Shown piece after piece: positions 32,350 to 43,556 of a stretch of 64,000 nt of DNA. Within the stretch, counting starts at the first letter, position 1. Each line of letters starts with the position of its first letter. Origin of the DNA: Hortaea werneckii (Eukaryota > Ascomycota > Dothideomycetes > Mycosphaerellales > Teratosphaeriaceae); contig JBAOKB010000117.1 in the NCBI GenBank assembly GCA_037044905.1, positions 1 to 64,000 of the forward strand, in the 5' to 3' direction. Below the pieces are notes generated by a model, which worked only from the letters and a program-made list of their open reading frames with translations, ran no database searches and was not told where the DNA came from. A program made the position numbers and the translations under genes.

Positions 32350-33342
32350 CTACGTCCGTCGAAACAGCAAAACCGTACAACTAGGCGCAAGAACCAACTT
32401 CGTCTGCTCACCAACCACCCGCTCCAACCGGTCAGCAATAACACGGATAGGATCCAGATCCGTATCCACTTTCTCCGGATTCGCCTGCCGCCATCGAATA
32501 ACCGGCCCACTACTCCCCAGACCCTTCAAGCCACCATGCAAATCGACTTCCCGCCCGAGGAGATAAGGTCCGGGAGAGCCGTCAGACAAGGGAGGCGCCG
32601 AAGGCACACCCTCACGATCCCAATGTTTCCGCTCGAAAGCCGCTTCGTCGAAGAGAGCGGCGCAGGGGTTCTGCGCGCCTTCGCCACCCGTCGTCGTCGT
32701 CGTCGTCGTCGCTGGGGGGGAAGGAAGGGACGACCACGGCAAAGGCAGGTCATCGTAACACCGCCTCGCGAGCCGGTTTCCGGGGGTCATGTAGGGGCCT
32801 AACAGGTCGTCTTCGAGGGTATGGAGGAGAGTCTGGATTTCCCTATGTCCCGGCACGGAAGGGTGGCAGTAGTAGGAACTCGTGGTCCAGATGGCGAGGG
32901 TGCCGCCGGGTCTGAGCGCTTGGGCGGCGGAGAGGTAGAAAGCGGGGAATTGGAACCAGTGGGCGGCCATGGCGACGGTGACGAGGTCGATGGAGTTGGG
33001 GTTGAAGCCCGCATGGTGGAGGAGGGTGGGGTCGCCGCAGTGTTCGGCTTCAGTGGTGAGGAAAGTGGTGCGGTGGTGGAGGTGGCGGGAGCGGGATTCA
33101 GTTTGGGCTTGTTCGATCATTTGCTCGCTGGCGTCGACGCCGATGCAGTGGGTGAAGTAGTTCAGGAGGTCCCAGACGGCTTTTCCGGGTCCCGTGCCGA
33201 CGTCCATGCATAGGTCGCGGCGGCCTTGGTGGAAGTCGAGGATGGTTTCGTAGAGGGGTTGAGGGTAAGAGCCCCCTCGGCCTGAGGCGTATGCGGCGGC
33301 TTGTTGAGCAGTGAAGTTGCGGAAGGTGGTGTCTGTAGACAT
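32350..33342 (-). CDS. SAM-dependent methyltransferase (trans-aconitate methyltransferase-like)
   Basis: 330 aa from the ATG at 33342 (MSTDTTFRNFTAQQAAAYA). The frame stays open upstream but has no ATG there. Class I methyltransferase motif I is CMDVGTGPG at residues 45-53, followed by an acidic strand end (GVDAS), a DLVTVAMAAHWF post-I region and LRPGGTLAIW. This layout matches the methyltransferase-11/Tmt1-like proteins of fungi that methylate small carboxylates such as trans-aconitate. The substrate is not proven by sequence. A Thr run in the middle (PATTTTTTTGGE) is low complexity. Confidence 0.82.
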   Translation of the reverse strand: MSTDTTFRNFTAQQAAAYASGRGGSYPQPLYETILDFHQGRRDLCMDVGTGPGKAVWDLLNYFTHCIGVDASEQMIEQAQTESRSRHLHHRTTFLTTEAEHCGDPTLLHHAGFNPNSIDLVTVAMAAHWFQFPAFYLSAAQALRPGGTLAIWTTSSYYCHPSVPGHREIQTLLHTLEDDLLGPYMTPGNRLARRCYDDLPLPWSSLPSPPATTTTTTTGGEGAQNPCAALFDEAAFERKHWDREGVPSAPPLSDGSPGPYLLGREVDLHGGLKGLGSSGPVIRWRQANPEKVDTDLDPIRVIADRLERVVGEQTKLVLAPSCTVLLFRRT

Positions 33343-33681
33343 CCTTGGCGTCAGGTTTGAACGGAGGAGGCCGGGTCTAAATAGTTGCGCTGGTTTGTCA
33401 AAACTGGTGAGAAGTGTAGAGAATAACTGCACCAGGTCTTGACAGCGTCAGATCTTTCAACCTGTTGTTCTATATGAGTGAGTCAGAGCAAATATGGAGG
33501 TATAGTACATAGATACGAACCAGCGAATGGCAGCCCCGGCGCTTCTGCGTCGGCGTGATCCTACAAATCCGTTCCGACGTCCGCTTGACCCGAGCAAGAT
33601 CCGATGTAACCGGATTAAACAGGCGCATCGAACGGCTAGTCAAGAACATAATCAGATATGATAAAGGGTGCATACAATACT

Positions 33682-34792
33682 CTATACAGGCTTTCTAAGG
33701 TTGACTCCACACCATAAAACAGGTGCGAGGTTGGTTGCGCAGTCGAAAGTAAACAGGCTGATGACCCAGAGGATCACTAGGACCGGGATCGGGGCAAGGA
33801 GGACTTCCGTCCGGCTTAGGAAGGGGAGGGCTGCATGTTCTTTTGTCAGTAATTGCCATCTTCGTGTTGCTAAATATAAAGGCTAGAGGATAAGACGTAC
33901 CGTTGAAGCCTAGGAAGATGATGATGGAGTAATAACTCAGGGCGAGGAGGAACATGGTATTCCCGAAGAAATTCGAGACCCAGTAGTCCTGCGCTATGAG
34001 CGGCATCAAGAGGAATTGCAGGACGTAGAGGAAGACCCAGATTGGTGTGAACGCTCGGATGGAAACCTAGAGTAGTGGGATCATGTCAGCATGTCTGGAC
34101 GTTCATAGCAGGAAATCACATCAGCCCTGAGGCTTTCAGCAGGAGACCCACATCGAAGCAATAGCCAAACTCCAATTCCTCCTCTCCGCCATTCGGCGGC
34201 CCAAAAAGCCCCTGTCGTCGCTTGCCGAGTACCTTGCCAACTAGGAAGTACATGAGCGTGCTGACGATCACACTAGAGCCGAGTAGGTGGAAGAGCACAA
34301 AGGCAAAGGAGATTTTGACTGCTCGGCCGAAACCGTCGGCATATGCTAATCCCCATGCTAGGCCGGTTAGCCAGAAGAAGAGGGACAGGAGGTAGGTGAA
34401 GGCGGGGTCAGCGCGGTGGTAGGAGTTTTTCGTCTCTGGGGTGTATATTAGCATCGTTGTGTTTGAGTTAGAGTAGTCATCTGGACGAATGTACGTTTCT
34501 ACGGCTCGTGTTAGTCCTTCTGATGATACGGCAATACTTGAGGGAGGCAAGGGAAACGTACATGATAGTAGATGTTCCGGAAGACTTTCTTGGGCGCGAT
34601 TATGAGATTGATCATTTCCCATACTGCCTGGAGTGGAATGGTTAGCGAAGTTCTACACATTAAACACTGGTGGAGTAGTGGCTGGCCCCGTGGGGATTTG
34701 CTTACCGTCTCGAAGTCCATGGACGTGAACTTGAAGAGGCGGCGGAAGAAAGGAGGCACCTTCATGGTGCTTCGTCTTTGTGAGGGAGGCAT
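33682..34792 (-). CDS. GMH1: UNC50 family Golgi membrane protein, with a 4-nt microexon
   Basis: Six exons: 34792-34706, 34627-34562, 34498-34495, 34435-34152, 34066-33901 and 33830-33682, for 251 aa. UNC50/Gmh1 proteins are multi-pass Golgi/ER membrane proteins; yeast Gmh1 interacts with the Arf GEFs Gea1/2, and animal UNC-50 supports receptor trafficking. Hallmarks: FRRLFKFTSMDFE, APKKVFRNIYYH, then HKQTKNSYHRADPAF, GYCFDV, and FLGFNALPFL. Exon 3 is only AAAC. Without it the frame cannot be kept between exons 2 and 4; with it the family motif YYH-KQTKN is restored exactly. Both flanking introns (63 and 59 nt) have GTAC donors, CTAAC or GCTAAT branch points and TAG/CAG ends. Other introns are 78, 85 and 70 nt. 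Head to head with RNA14. Confidence 0.92.
34495..34498 (-). other. GMH1: Four-nucleotide microexon of GMH1
   Basis: Read on the minus strand: acceptor CCGTAG, exon AAAC, donor GTACAT. Upstream branch point is GGACTAACA 12 nt before the exon; the downstream intron has TGCTAATAT before CCCCAG. The exon completes a Lys codon and the first base of the following Gln codon. Confidence 0.8.
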
Positions 34793-35544
34793 GGGGCAAT
34801 GCGATCGTCTTCCTGAGGCTATTCGGTGAAAATGGCTGGTCTGCTATTATCGTCGATGGAAGCGTGGCAACACCTCCATGCCGTTCTGCCTAGAAGGCTG
34901 GTAGCGGGCTACAGTATTTGCAGCCGCTGTCTGTGGACAATCTGTAGGCGGAAGAGAAAGGCAGTCTCTTGTTCGGTCTCTGCCGTTTCCGCGATGCTGT
35001 TCAACTCCTGCCCCTGCTAGGGTTCCGGCCCAAGTAGTCCTCAAGATTCGAGTCTACGATGGATATTCACCTGACGGAGTGATTGAATGGCCGAGATGTC
35101 GGGATCGGGCCCCGGGAGAGACGCGCGACGCTTTAGTGCCGGCAACAGCCGCTGCGGGCTTTGTCATGCATTGCAGGTTCCGCCGGTGCCGGATGAGGCA
35201 GCTAAGCCGACTCGGTTGCCTTTGCGACTTCCATTTGAGCTTTGCGACAGACAACCACCAACCATCCACCTCCCACCTACACCCCTCTACCTCCACCACC
35301 ACCACTTCTCCTCCATCCCCTCGTCCCCCATTCATTACCTTTCCGCCCACTTCCATTCATTGTTGTCTACGCCTCGCTTCAGCATCCACGTCAGACGTCC
35401 GCACTTGACCTGTAACCCCGGCGACGACCACACGCGCTCCGAAGCTGGCCTGCGCGCCCTGGCCTCGCCCGACATCCTTTCGTGACCCACCACTATTGCT
35501 CTCTTCATCGATCACGGACTGGAAGTGTCAGAGTAAGTGAAAAC
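34793..35544. promoter_or_regulatory. Shared upstream region of GMH1 and RNA14
   Basis: 752 bp separate the divergent start codons. The RNA14-proximal third is rich in CCACC/CTCC pyrimidine tracts typical of fungal 5' leaders. No gene is supported. Short open frames here lack family resemblance. Confidence 0.5.
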
Positions 35545-35603
35545 ATGGCCGAGTATGATCCGTCGGGTCTGCCCGACATGAGCGTAGACGTGAGCGAGCA
35601 GCC

Positions 35604-35641
<38 letters not shown>

Positions 35642-38600
35642 GCGATTCCAACGTCCAGGACGCCGGCGACGAAGAAGATGACGATTACGACCCGACCAGC
35701 TTCAACTTCGGCGGCGATGGCGATGGCGCAAACGACGCCCCCATGACCGAAGCCCCACAGCAGCCCGCGCACCCCGAAGGCGCCGCCGCGCCCACCGAGC
35801 AGACCAGCAAGCCCCGCACAGTCGGCGGCTTTATTATGGAAGAGAGCGACGACGAGGAAGAGCATCAGAACCAAAATCAAAACAATCATAGTATAAACGC
35901 GGACGTGCCACCGCCGTCACAGCTCAATGGGACGGCGGGCGCGCAGTCCGGCCTGGGTGCGGCAGCCGTCTCAGACGCTGCGCAGCAAATGGCCGCGACT
36001 CAGGATGTATCAACTCTAGCTAGTGAACCTACACAAGACTCTGCCGCTGCTCAGAACGCTCAAGCTCAAGCACAAGCACAAGCCAGTCTCAATGGGTCCA
36101 CTGCTGCCACTCCTACTCCACTCCCTGCCTCTTCTAGTGTTGACCCTTCTTCTGCCTCCGCTTTCACTGCTCCAGCTGCATCTCTACCTGTTGCTCAAGG
36201 TGCTCAAGATATTGTCTCACCCGCAGCCGCCGGTACACACGGCACAACGTCTGTATCTGCGACCCCGAAGCCGAGTGTCAATGGCGTGACCGCGCCTTCG
36301 GACCATGCTCCGACCCCTCAGGCCCCAACTTCCTCAGCACGCTTGCCACATGATAAGGTCGGCAGGCTTGAAGACCGTATCAAGGAAGACCCAAAAGCCG
36401 ACACCGCCGCTTGGCTTGAACTCGTCCAGCACTACCGTGAGAAGGATCAGATCGACAATGTGCGCAGAACATATGATCGCATGCTAGAGTATTTCCCGAC
36501 TGCTGTACGTATCATCTTCGACTTGTCTCTCATGAGATGTCTTTGCATGGCATGCATTCCTAACGACATCATGCTCTTCCGTCACTTTCCTCCCTGTCTC
36601 AGAGAGCAGGCTAGCTGACCGTTATTTAGCCCTCACTATGGACCGCTTACGTAGGCCTGGAGGTCTCGGTCTTTGATCGCAGCCGCATCGACGCTCTTTT
36701 CAGCCGTGGCTTACCTACCGTTCCAAATGTCGAGCTCTGGACCATGTACCTCGACTATCTCCGCCGTATTTTCCCACTCATCCCAGATCCATCCGGTCAA
36801 TCTCGTACTATCATTACGCAAGGCTTTGAGGCCGTGCTGGATGCTGTTGGAATCGATCCAGACTCTGGCAATCTCTGGCGCGAGTATGTGGACTTTGTGA
36901 AGAGTGGTCCGGGCGTCATTGGCGGACAAGGCTGGCAAGATCAGCAGAAGTCAGACCTCGTGCGTAAAGCTTATCAGCGCGCAGTGAAGGTCCCGATGGC
37001 GCAAGACATCTTGTCGAAGCTCTGGAAAGAGTACGATCAGTTCGAGTCCGCCAACTCCTCCAACAAAGCTCAAGGTCGAAAGAATGTGCAGGAGATGGGC
37101 CCACACTACATGTCTGCCAGGTCCGCTAGGCACAATTTCGACAAATTCTTCGAAGGACTGGACCGCAAGAGCTTGCCAATGCTACCTCCTGTACACGGCT
37201 ACGAGGGCGAGGATCATTTCGGGGATCAAGTCGAAAAGTGGAAGACGTGGATTGATTGGGAGACATCTGATCCTGTTAGTCTCAGAGAAGATGAGACTCC
37301 ACTCTACCGCAAGCGTGTGCTCTACGCTTTCAAGCAGGCAGTGGCCTCGCTCAGGTTCTACCCGCAGATCTGGTTTGATGCCGCACAGTGGTGTTACGAT
37401 ACTGCTGCTATGACACCTGAGGTCAGCGTGCAGGAGGAGTTGGCGACCCAGGGCGACGACTTCTTAGAACAGGGTAGTGAGGCTAACCCGGAGAGCGTGC
37501 TGCTCTGTCTGAAGAGAGCCGACAAATTAGAGACGAGCAAGCTTGACCTTGCCAGCTCGGACGCACAGACGATACAGAGCAACGGCGAAAAGCTCGATGT
37601 GCCGTTTGAACACTGTCACAAGGCGCTCTATGCTCTGAAAGACACTTTCATCAAGAGGGAAAAGGATGGAATTGCAGCTATTCGGGAGCATTTTGCCAGC
37701 TTGCCGCCTGAAGAAGAACCAGAGCCTGCCGAGCAGGCGGAAGACGATGACGAGGATGAAGAGTCGCCCGCAGCCGAGAAGCCAAAGAGCCGGCAGGAGC
37801 AGATGGAAGCGCAGATTAAGAGTCTGCAAAAGATCTCAAGGGCTCGTCTCGAAGACCTCAAGAAGACCATCAGCTATGTTTGGGTCGCAAAGATGCGGGC
37901 ATTCCGTCGTGTGCAGGGACAAGGCAATCTCAACACGAAGAACCCCAAAGGCTTCCGTGGCGTTTTCAAAGAGGCTCGTCCAAGGGGCCAGCTGACATCG
38001 GAAGTTTACGTTGCGTCGGCGTTGACGGAGTGGTTCTGTCACCAAGACCCATCTGCCATGAAAATCTTTGAGCGCGGGCTTAAGCTCTTCCCGACCGATG
38101 AGTCGTATGCCGAGGCTTACGTGCGATTCCTGGTCGAACAGAAGCACGACCTTGTTAACGCTAGAGTCGTGTTCGAAACAACTATCACCAAGATTGTCGG
38201 TCCCCAGCAGGGCGCCGCGATGATGACCCACACGAATGCGAAGGAGACCAAGGAGCAAGAGGAGGAGGATCTGAAGAAGAAGGATCGCGTCAGAGGTCTG
38301 CTGTGGTATATGCATGACTACGAGAGCAAGTATGGCGATCTCGCTCAGATCCAGAAGCTTGAGAAGAGGATGAGGGAGCTGTTCCCCGACGAGCCGGAAG
38401 TCTCACGGTTCGCATCCCGATTTGCTGAGCCTCAGTTCGACGGTATTGCCGTCCAACTCGTCCTCAGTGAGAGTCAAGTCAGGCCGAGAGCGACGCCCTT
38501 GCCTACCGTGGTCCAGCAACCCCCACCCGTCGGCGCTCCACCCATGATTCCCGGCTTGCCACCCGTCGGCATGGCCAGTCCAGACCAAGGCGGTCTCAGA

Positions 38601-39107
38601 CTAGGTCCACAGGGTCCCTACATGGCATCCCCCAAACGACCCCTGGACGACATGGACAGCGATGCGGAGCACCAGCGCAAATTCGCCCGTGCGGAATCGC
38701 CTCTGAAAGGCGCCGCCGGCCGTCGCGGAGCCGGCGGCAACCAACCTGCCGTCCTCGGCAGTCTCGCCCAAGGCCCCGCCGTCAGCGGCGGAAGCGGCTT
38801 CATCACCAAGAACTACGTCCCGCCCGGCGCGCCGCAAGCTGCTCAGCAGTTCATCCAACACGGCCCTGCCCCACTGCCCCGCGACATCAACTTCTTGCTC
38901 AGCATCCTCCCCCACGCGTGGACTTACGACAAGTCCTTCTTCAATTACGATCCGAGGAAGATGATTGACCTGCTAAGAACCATCAATCTAGAGCCGGCGC
39001 GGATGAAGAATGGTGGAGGTACTGGGACTGGGATGCTTGGCGGTGGCGGGGGCCAAATGCTGCCGCCGCCGACGGCGTCGTCGTCCGCGGGGTATCCTGG
39101 TCGCTAG
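35545..39107 (+). CDS. RNA14: mRNA 3'-end processing protein Rna14 (CstF-77)
   Basis: Exons 35545-36504 and 36630-39107 (intron 125 nt, GTACGT to TTTAG, with CTGAC near the acceptor) encode 1,145 aa. Splicing joins YFPTA to PSLWTAYVGLE in phase 0. The N-terminal 260 residues are disordered with 11 consecutive Gln (residues 22-32), an acidic DDEEE segment and Ala/Gln repeats. From about residue 285 the HAT-repeat (Suf) domain begins (LEDRIKEDPKADTAAW), continuing through WREYVDFVKSG, DWETSDPVSL and FERGLKLFPTDESY, with an acidic Glu-rich insert. The C terminus has a Pro-rich hinge and a short monkeytail-like segment (ILPHAWTYDKSFFNYDP). Rna14 scaffolds cleavage factor IA with Rna15, Pcf11 and Clp1 for cleavage and polyadenylation in the nucleus. 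Confidence 0.95.
35608..35640 (+). repeat. (CAG)11 polyglutamine tract in RNA14
   Basis: Eleven pure CAG codons encode Gln 22-32. The tract is uninterrupted, so it is likely to vary in length between strains. Confidence 0.95.
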
Positions 39108-39359
39108 CGGCGTCACGATACCCCGGCCGAGACGAGCTGGAGGACGACTGCGGGGGATGCTTCGAGGAGGCGGGGTGGGTATTATGGGCGTGGAAGGGGG
39201 TACTAAGCGATTTGCGGGCTAGAGATCGGAGTATGCTAGCTCTCGGTAGGGGTAAGAGGCCGATGTCCATAGTTCCAAATCGATGTAGGAGTTTTTTTCC
39301 GACGAGCAATGGTGCTCTGTATACCTATCAATGGCTTCCGTTTACGTCTATCTGTTCTC

Positions 39360-39925
39360 TACGCTGCTATACTGCACCTCCGCTCACTAATACGTTCTCT
39401 GTAAGGAGAAAAGATTCGATTTTCGCGATTGTCAAAAGAACTCTGGTTTGTATAGGGATGTACTTTACTACGCTACTATATTGCCCCTTTGGTTACTAAT
39501 ACATCTTCTATGGCAATGAGATTCTATCGATTTTCGCGATTGTTCAAACGAAATCTGGGTTTTCTGGGGATACACTTTACTATGCTACTATATTGCCCCT
39601 TCGGTTACTAGTATGTCCTTTGTAGTAATGAAATGAGATGGGTGTTTGCGATTGTTAAAAGAAATCTGATTTGTATAGGGCTATACTTTGCTATGCTACT
39701 TTATTGCCCTTCGGTTACTAATATGTCCTCTACAGCAATGAGATTTGATGGATGTTCGGCATTATTAAAAGGAATTTGGATTGTATAGGGATACACTTCG
39801 CTGCGCTACTATATTGTCCTTCGGTTACTAATATGTCCTCTGTAGCAATGAGATTTAATTGATTTTCGCGATTGTAAAAGCAATCTAGTAAAAACATCTG
39901 GTTTGTACGGGGATATACTTTGCTA
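39360..39925. repeat. Tandem array of about five 110-112-bp units with intron-like signals
   Basis: The motif GCTACTATATTGCCC recurs at 39472, 39584, 39695 and 39805 (periods 112, 111, 110), with a more diverged unit before and a truncated one after. Each unit carries a GTATAGGG segment, then GGTTACTAATAYGTCC, then CTGTAG or CTACAG, then CAATGAGATT and TTTTCGCGATTGTTAAAAG. The array begins about 250 bp after the RNA14 stop. AT-rich, no long coding frame. Confidence 0.85.
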
Positions 39926-40142
39926 GGGCAATAAGAAATATGGAGGAAAAGTGAGATAGAAGAACACCTATCTCTACATGATAAGAGAGGTTGATGACGT
40001 GGAACCAAAGTCTTGCTTAACAGGTCTGTGATCTGTAACTATCTTGTCTTCTACTCACAATCCCACCTCATCATCCCACTCCCACAACTTTCCACTTTCC
40101 AAATCACATTCTCCTCTCAAACTTCCTGATCGCCTTCCCCCT

Positions 40143-41593
40143 CTAAGCGCTGTTGAAGTTCAACGGGCACCCAAAGGACCCAAGCTTTGACGAGCTGTTG
40201 CCGAACAGAGGGTTGAGCTTGCTAGCACCAAACTCGAGACTCTGCAGTGGGACCGTGGATCCGCCGCCGAGAGCAGACGGCACATTCTCAGTCGCCGCCT
40301 GGTAGAGGAAGCAAGCCACACCGGCAGCATCGCCCTTGAACATATTGCCCGAGAAGGCGGAGCCGAAGTCGCCAATGCCGACGAAGCTGTTCGGCTTGCC
40401 GGTATTGCCACCGAAAGCGACCGGGTGGGCTGAGTACTGCGCGAAGATCTCGATTGCGACGTCTGGGATCGAGTAAGGGTCGACGCGGGAGTACCAGTTC
40501 GGAGGCAGCTGCTCCTTTTTGAAGAAGTAGTCCATGGTGGTTTGGTCCGGCTTGCCGAGTTCGCCGAGCGAGGGGAAGAGTTCGCTGGAAGAGCATGTGT
40601 TAGCATGAACGTGACGGGCCGGATTGGGAGGATGATTGCCTGTCATGGTGGACACTTACTAGAGGAAAGAAGCGGCACCGAAGAGCAGCAGAGACTTCGG
40701 GCCGAAGTAGAAGTTGCCGTTCCAGTTGAGGGACTCTTGGTAGCGCTCATAGCGGTAGTCGCTCATGCACTTGCGGTCGAAGCTACCCTTGCAGACATCG
40801 GACATACGCTTGTACTTGGTCAGGTTGAAGGAGAAGTTGTCTCCGTTGTCTAGGTTGCTTGTTAGCAAACGGCCCAATAACGCAATGTGGGCACAAGACG
40901 CCTCTTAGCGTACCCAGGAAATAGTCGTTCCTCGTGAGCGAGGTATCGCCTTCGAACTTGTTGTGGCCGTCAAGACCCAGTTCAGGGCCGGGCAGGCCAG
41001 GCGAGGTCGTCCGCGACGAGGCGTCGCAGCCGATCGAAAGTTTGCCGCTGATCGGGTCGCCGTCGAGGCCGACGCCCAGAACAGCAAGCAGGACGGAAAG
41101 ATCGTAGCCGACGCCGTAGACGTTCTGCTGCATGTCGACCAACTCCTCGAACGTTGTGATTCCGTCGTGGCTCAGGAAGTTGTGGTTGGCGGCCGTGTTG
41201 ATACCAGGGCACGGACCACGGATATCGTTGGGTCCTGGAGGGGTATAGTAGTGAGCAGTGTCACCCTAGAAGACTGTAGATTAGCCTGACTGATCTCATT
41301 CTCTCCATCGTGTGTATATTGGTTTAGCTCACCTTCGCTGGGACCAAGTTGTTCACGCAGACCTGGTAACCCGGAAGGCCGTTCTTAGCGCCGCAGTATG
41401 GGTACTTGGCGCTAATAGGAACAGCGCCCTTGTGGTTGGGGTTGCTCGGGCATGTCGCAGCAGAGCCAGCCTGAGTTTGACGCTTCTCCTGGTGACCGAA
41501 ATAGTCTCTCGGCTGGCCGATGGTGTCGAGCACCCATGGGAAGGCCGAAACCTGTGCTGCGAACAGCGTTGCAAGGGCTCCTTTGGTAAGCAT
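40143..41593 (-). CDS. Secreted heme-thiolate peroxidase (unspecific peroxygenase-like)
   Basis: Exons 41593-41333, 41265-40914, 40849-40660 and 40584-40143 give 414 aa. Introns are 67, 64 and 75 nt with normal signals, and exon joins are K-GDTAHYY, FL-DNGDNF and FLYELFP. Signal peptide MLTKGALATLFAAQVSA. The Peroxidase_2 family hallmark PCP (residues 105-107, RGPCPGINTAANH) supplies the Cys heme ligand. EGD followed by S and R (FEGDTSLTRND) is the acid-base and Mg-binding signature of peroxygenases. These enzymes use hydrogen peroxide to insert oxygen into alkanes and aromatics, or to halogenate. Length fits the long group of fungal peroxygenases. Substrate cannot be told from sequence. Confidence 0.92.
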
Positions 41594-43556
41594 TGTTTTA
41601 ATTGATTGGAAGGTAATTGTCTTCGTCAAGGAGCGCTGGCTACGGAAAGGATCGAGAAAGTCGGTCAAGGCAATGCTGGATTTATACTGTCCTTGAGTGT
41701 ATCTGCCAAATCGGCCTCGGACCCGTCTGGTCGTACCTCCTCGGCATTTCACAGCTAAGATGCTGATCACGAAGCTTATACTACATTGGCTCCAAAAGCT
41801 ATCCACGCTGGAAAAGCGCCGTAACAAGCTTCGGAGGTAGCTGGTGGCTTGTCAAGAGCAAGCTGACGCTTCCTTACATCAATTGGGGTAGAGAGGGCGC
41901 AGCGCATGCTTTCTCGGAAGGATCATCAATGTGGTGCCTTGACAGAACGAAGACACCATGGGCCCACTGCTGTCAGCAAGTCCTAGGGTAAATGACCGAA
42001 ACGCATGCATCCTTGCCTATTATCTTTTCTCTCTCAAGCGCAGACAGCATTGGTCTCCTCTCAAGCTCATACTTTCAATAGCGACACTGTATGCCCAACC
42101 AGACCATGCCGATAACTACGTGAACTTGGTCTCAATCAATCGTCATGGCTAGTGTAGCACCTGATCACTCGTGAAAAATCTCGATTCTGCGGCGACCGTT
42201 TTACGTTCTGCCAGCGTCAGGCTTGAAACTTACCTAGGCACTTACTGAAACCCAAGTCGGTGCATGATGTGACTGGCTGGTAGCCAGATACTAGACGTCG
42301 TCCGTATATGGTAGACCAGATGAGCAACTTTTGAACTTCTGAGCCACTTCTCTCTTTGCTGGAATACGTCAGACCCTTGCTCCACTGTCTTTGTTGACTT
42401 TGATGACCACATATATATGTCCTCTGCCCGAAACTAGTTAGCAGTGAAGTGTCGCCAGACATGCATGTTCCCCACGTCCGCAGCAGACAGAGGCGTGCCT
42501 CGGCATTGGCCAGGATTATTGAACAGGATTCACCTCCCAGCTGTCAAGAAAAGACTGAGTCCCGGCTGATGCCGTCGTTGACAAACCCCAAAATGTCTTC
42601 GCAAGCTTGACTTGACGTGATTTGCGCGAATAGATGCAGCGCCCTGTCCAATAAGCGAAGGTCGATTGTCATGGCATGAGAACGTGGCGCCAGAATAAGC
42701 TTTGATCGTCACGGCGCGCGGCACCCGCATTGCGGGGTGTGGAGACGTCGAGGTGAATGCTTATTCCAGTTTCTCCTGTATGGACAGAGTCTCTTGAAAG
42801 GTCTCGAACCCCACGTTTTGGCCTCGATCGCAGTAGACTAGGAGATTGCGTAGGCCAGAGGAGTGACGAATATTTGCGCCAGTCCACACCTCGGTCTTGT
42901 GAGGAGATTCGGAATGGTAAGCTGAAGTCTCTCTGGCCAATTAGGGACCGGCAGATGTCATCAGCACGATCTCTGGCGGAACATGAACGCCGTTCTCCAG
43001 ACTCTGCTATTGCAAGCCTTGCGGACCGAACGGACAGTAATTTGACGTTTATTTCTTGTTCTTCTTGCAATGAGACAGGTGATAAAACTCAAGTTGTGCT
43101 GCGTAGTTGGTCTTATTATGTTCACCACTTTGATCTTCGACAGTCACCTATCGCTTTTCGTTACTTCGCTCGTACCAAAGTAATGGTTCGCATCAAAGCA
43201 GTGCAGTACAGGCCAGCGCACCCACAATGAAGCTGTACCCCATTCAGTTCATATTGCCACATACTTGAGCGATTGCCACACGCAGTTGGCAACCATTCCT
43301 CGCATTGGGCCAACCTCCTCGCCTTGGGTACCAATCATACCCATGGTTTCTAGAATCCAATCGTCCTCAACCACGACCTCCTTGGTGTCAAACAAAGTAA
43401 GTGGTGTTTGCTCCTGGTCTGTGAAGTCGGTATTATTTGGGGACGGCGTCGCCAATCGGTTGGAAGATGCCTACATCGACTCGAACTGTAGACGTAAGTC
43501 CGAGCTCTCGGATCTGTGTTGAAACACTAAGTTTCCCGGGCGCCTGGAGTTCGCCC
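41594..43556. other. Intergenic region, about 2 kb, no supported gene
   Basis: The left 300-400 bp are the promoter of the peroxygenase gene. A 157-codon plus frame from an ATG at 42757 overlaps an equally long minus frame, which is a sign of chance. A minus frame at 43249-43455 (encoding EVVVEDDWILETMGM and MRGMVANCVWQSL) looks protein-like but has no ATG and no identified partner exon; it may be a gene relic. Confidence 0.45.

Noticed and set aside
34436..34561. Single long GMH1 intron ending at CCAG or CCAGAG instead of two introns and a microexon
   Set aside because: Ending at CCAG breaks the reading frame. Ending at the weak GAG acceptor keeps frame but loses the conserved Lys-Gln of the family.
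42790..42840. Possible tRNA T-loop (GGTTCGAGAC on the minus strand)
   Set aside because: Flanking bases do not form the 5-bp T stem or an acceptor stem; other TTCGA-like sites in the window fail the same test, so no tRNA is called.
42757..43230. 157-codon plus frame with an ATG
   Set aside because: Overlapped by an equally long antisense frame and lacks any domain signal; probably chance.
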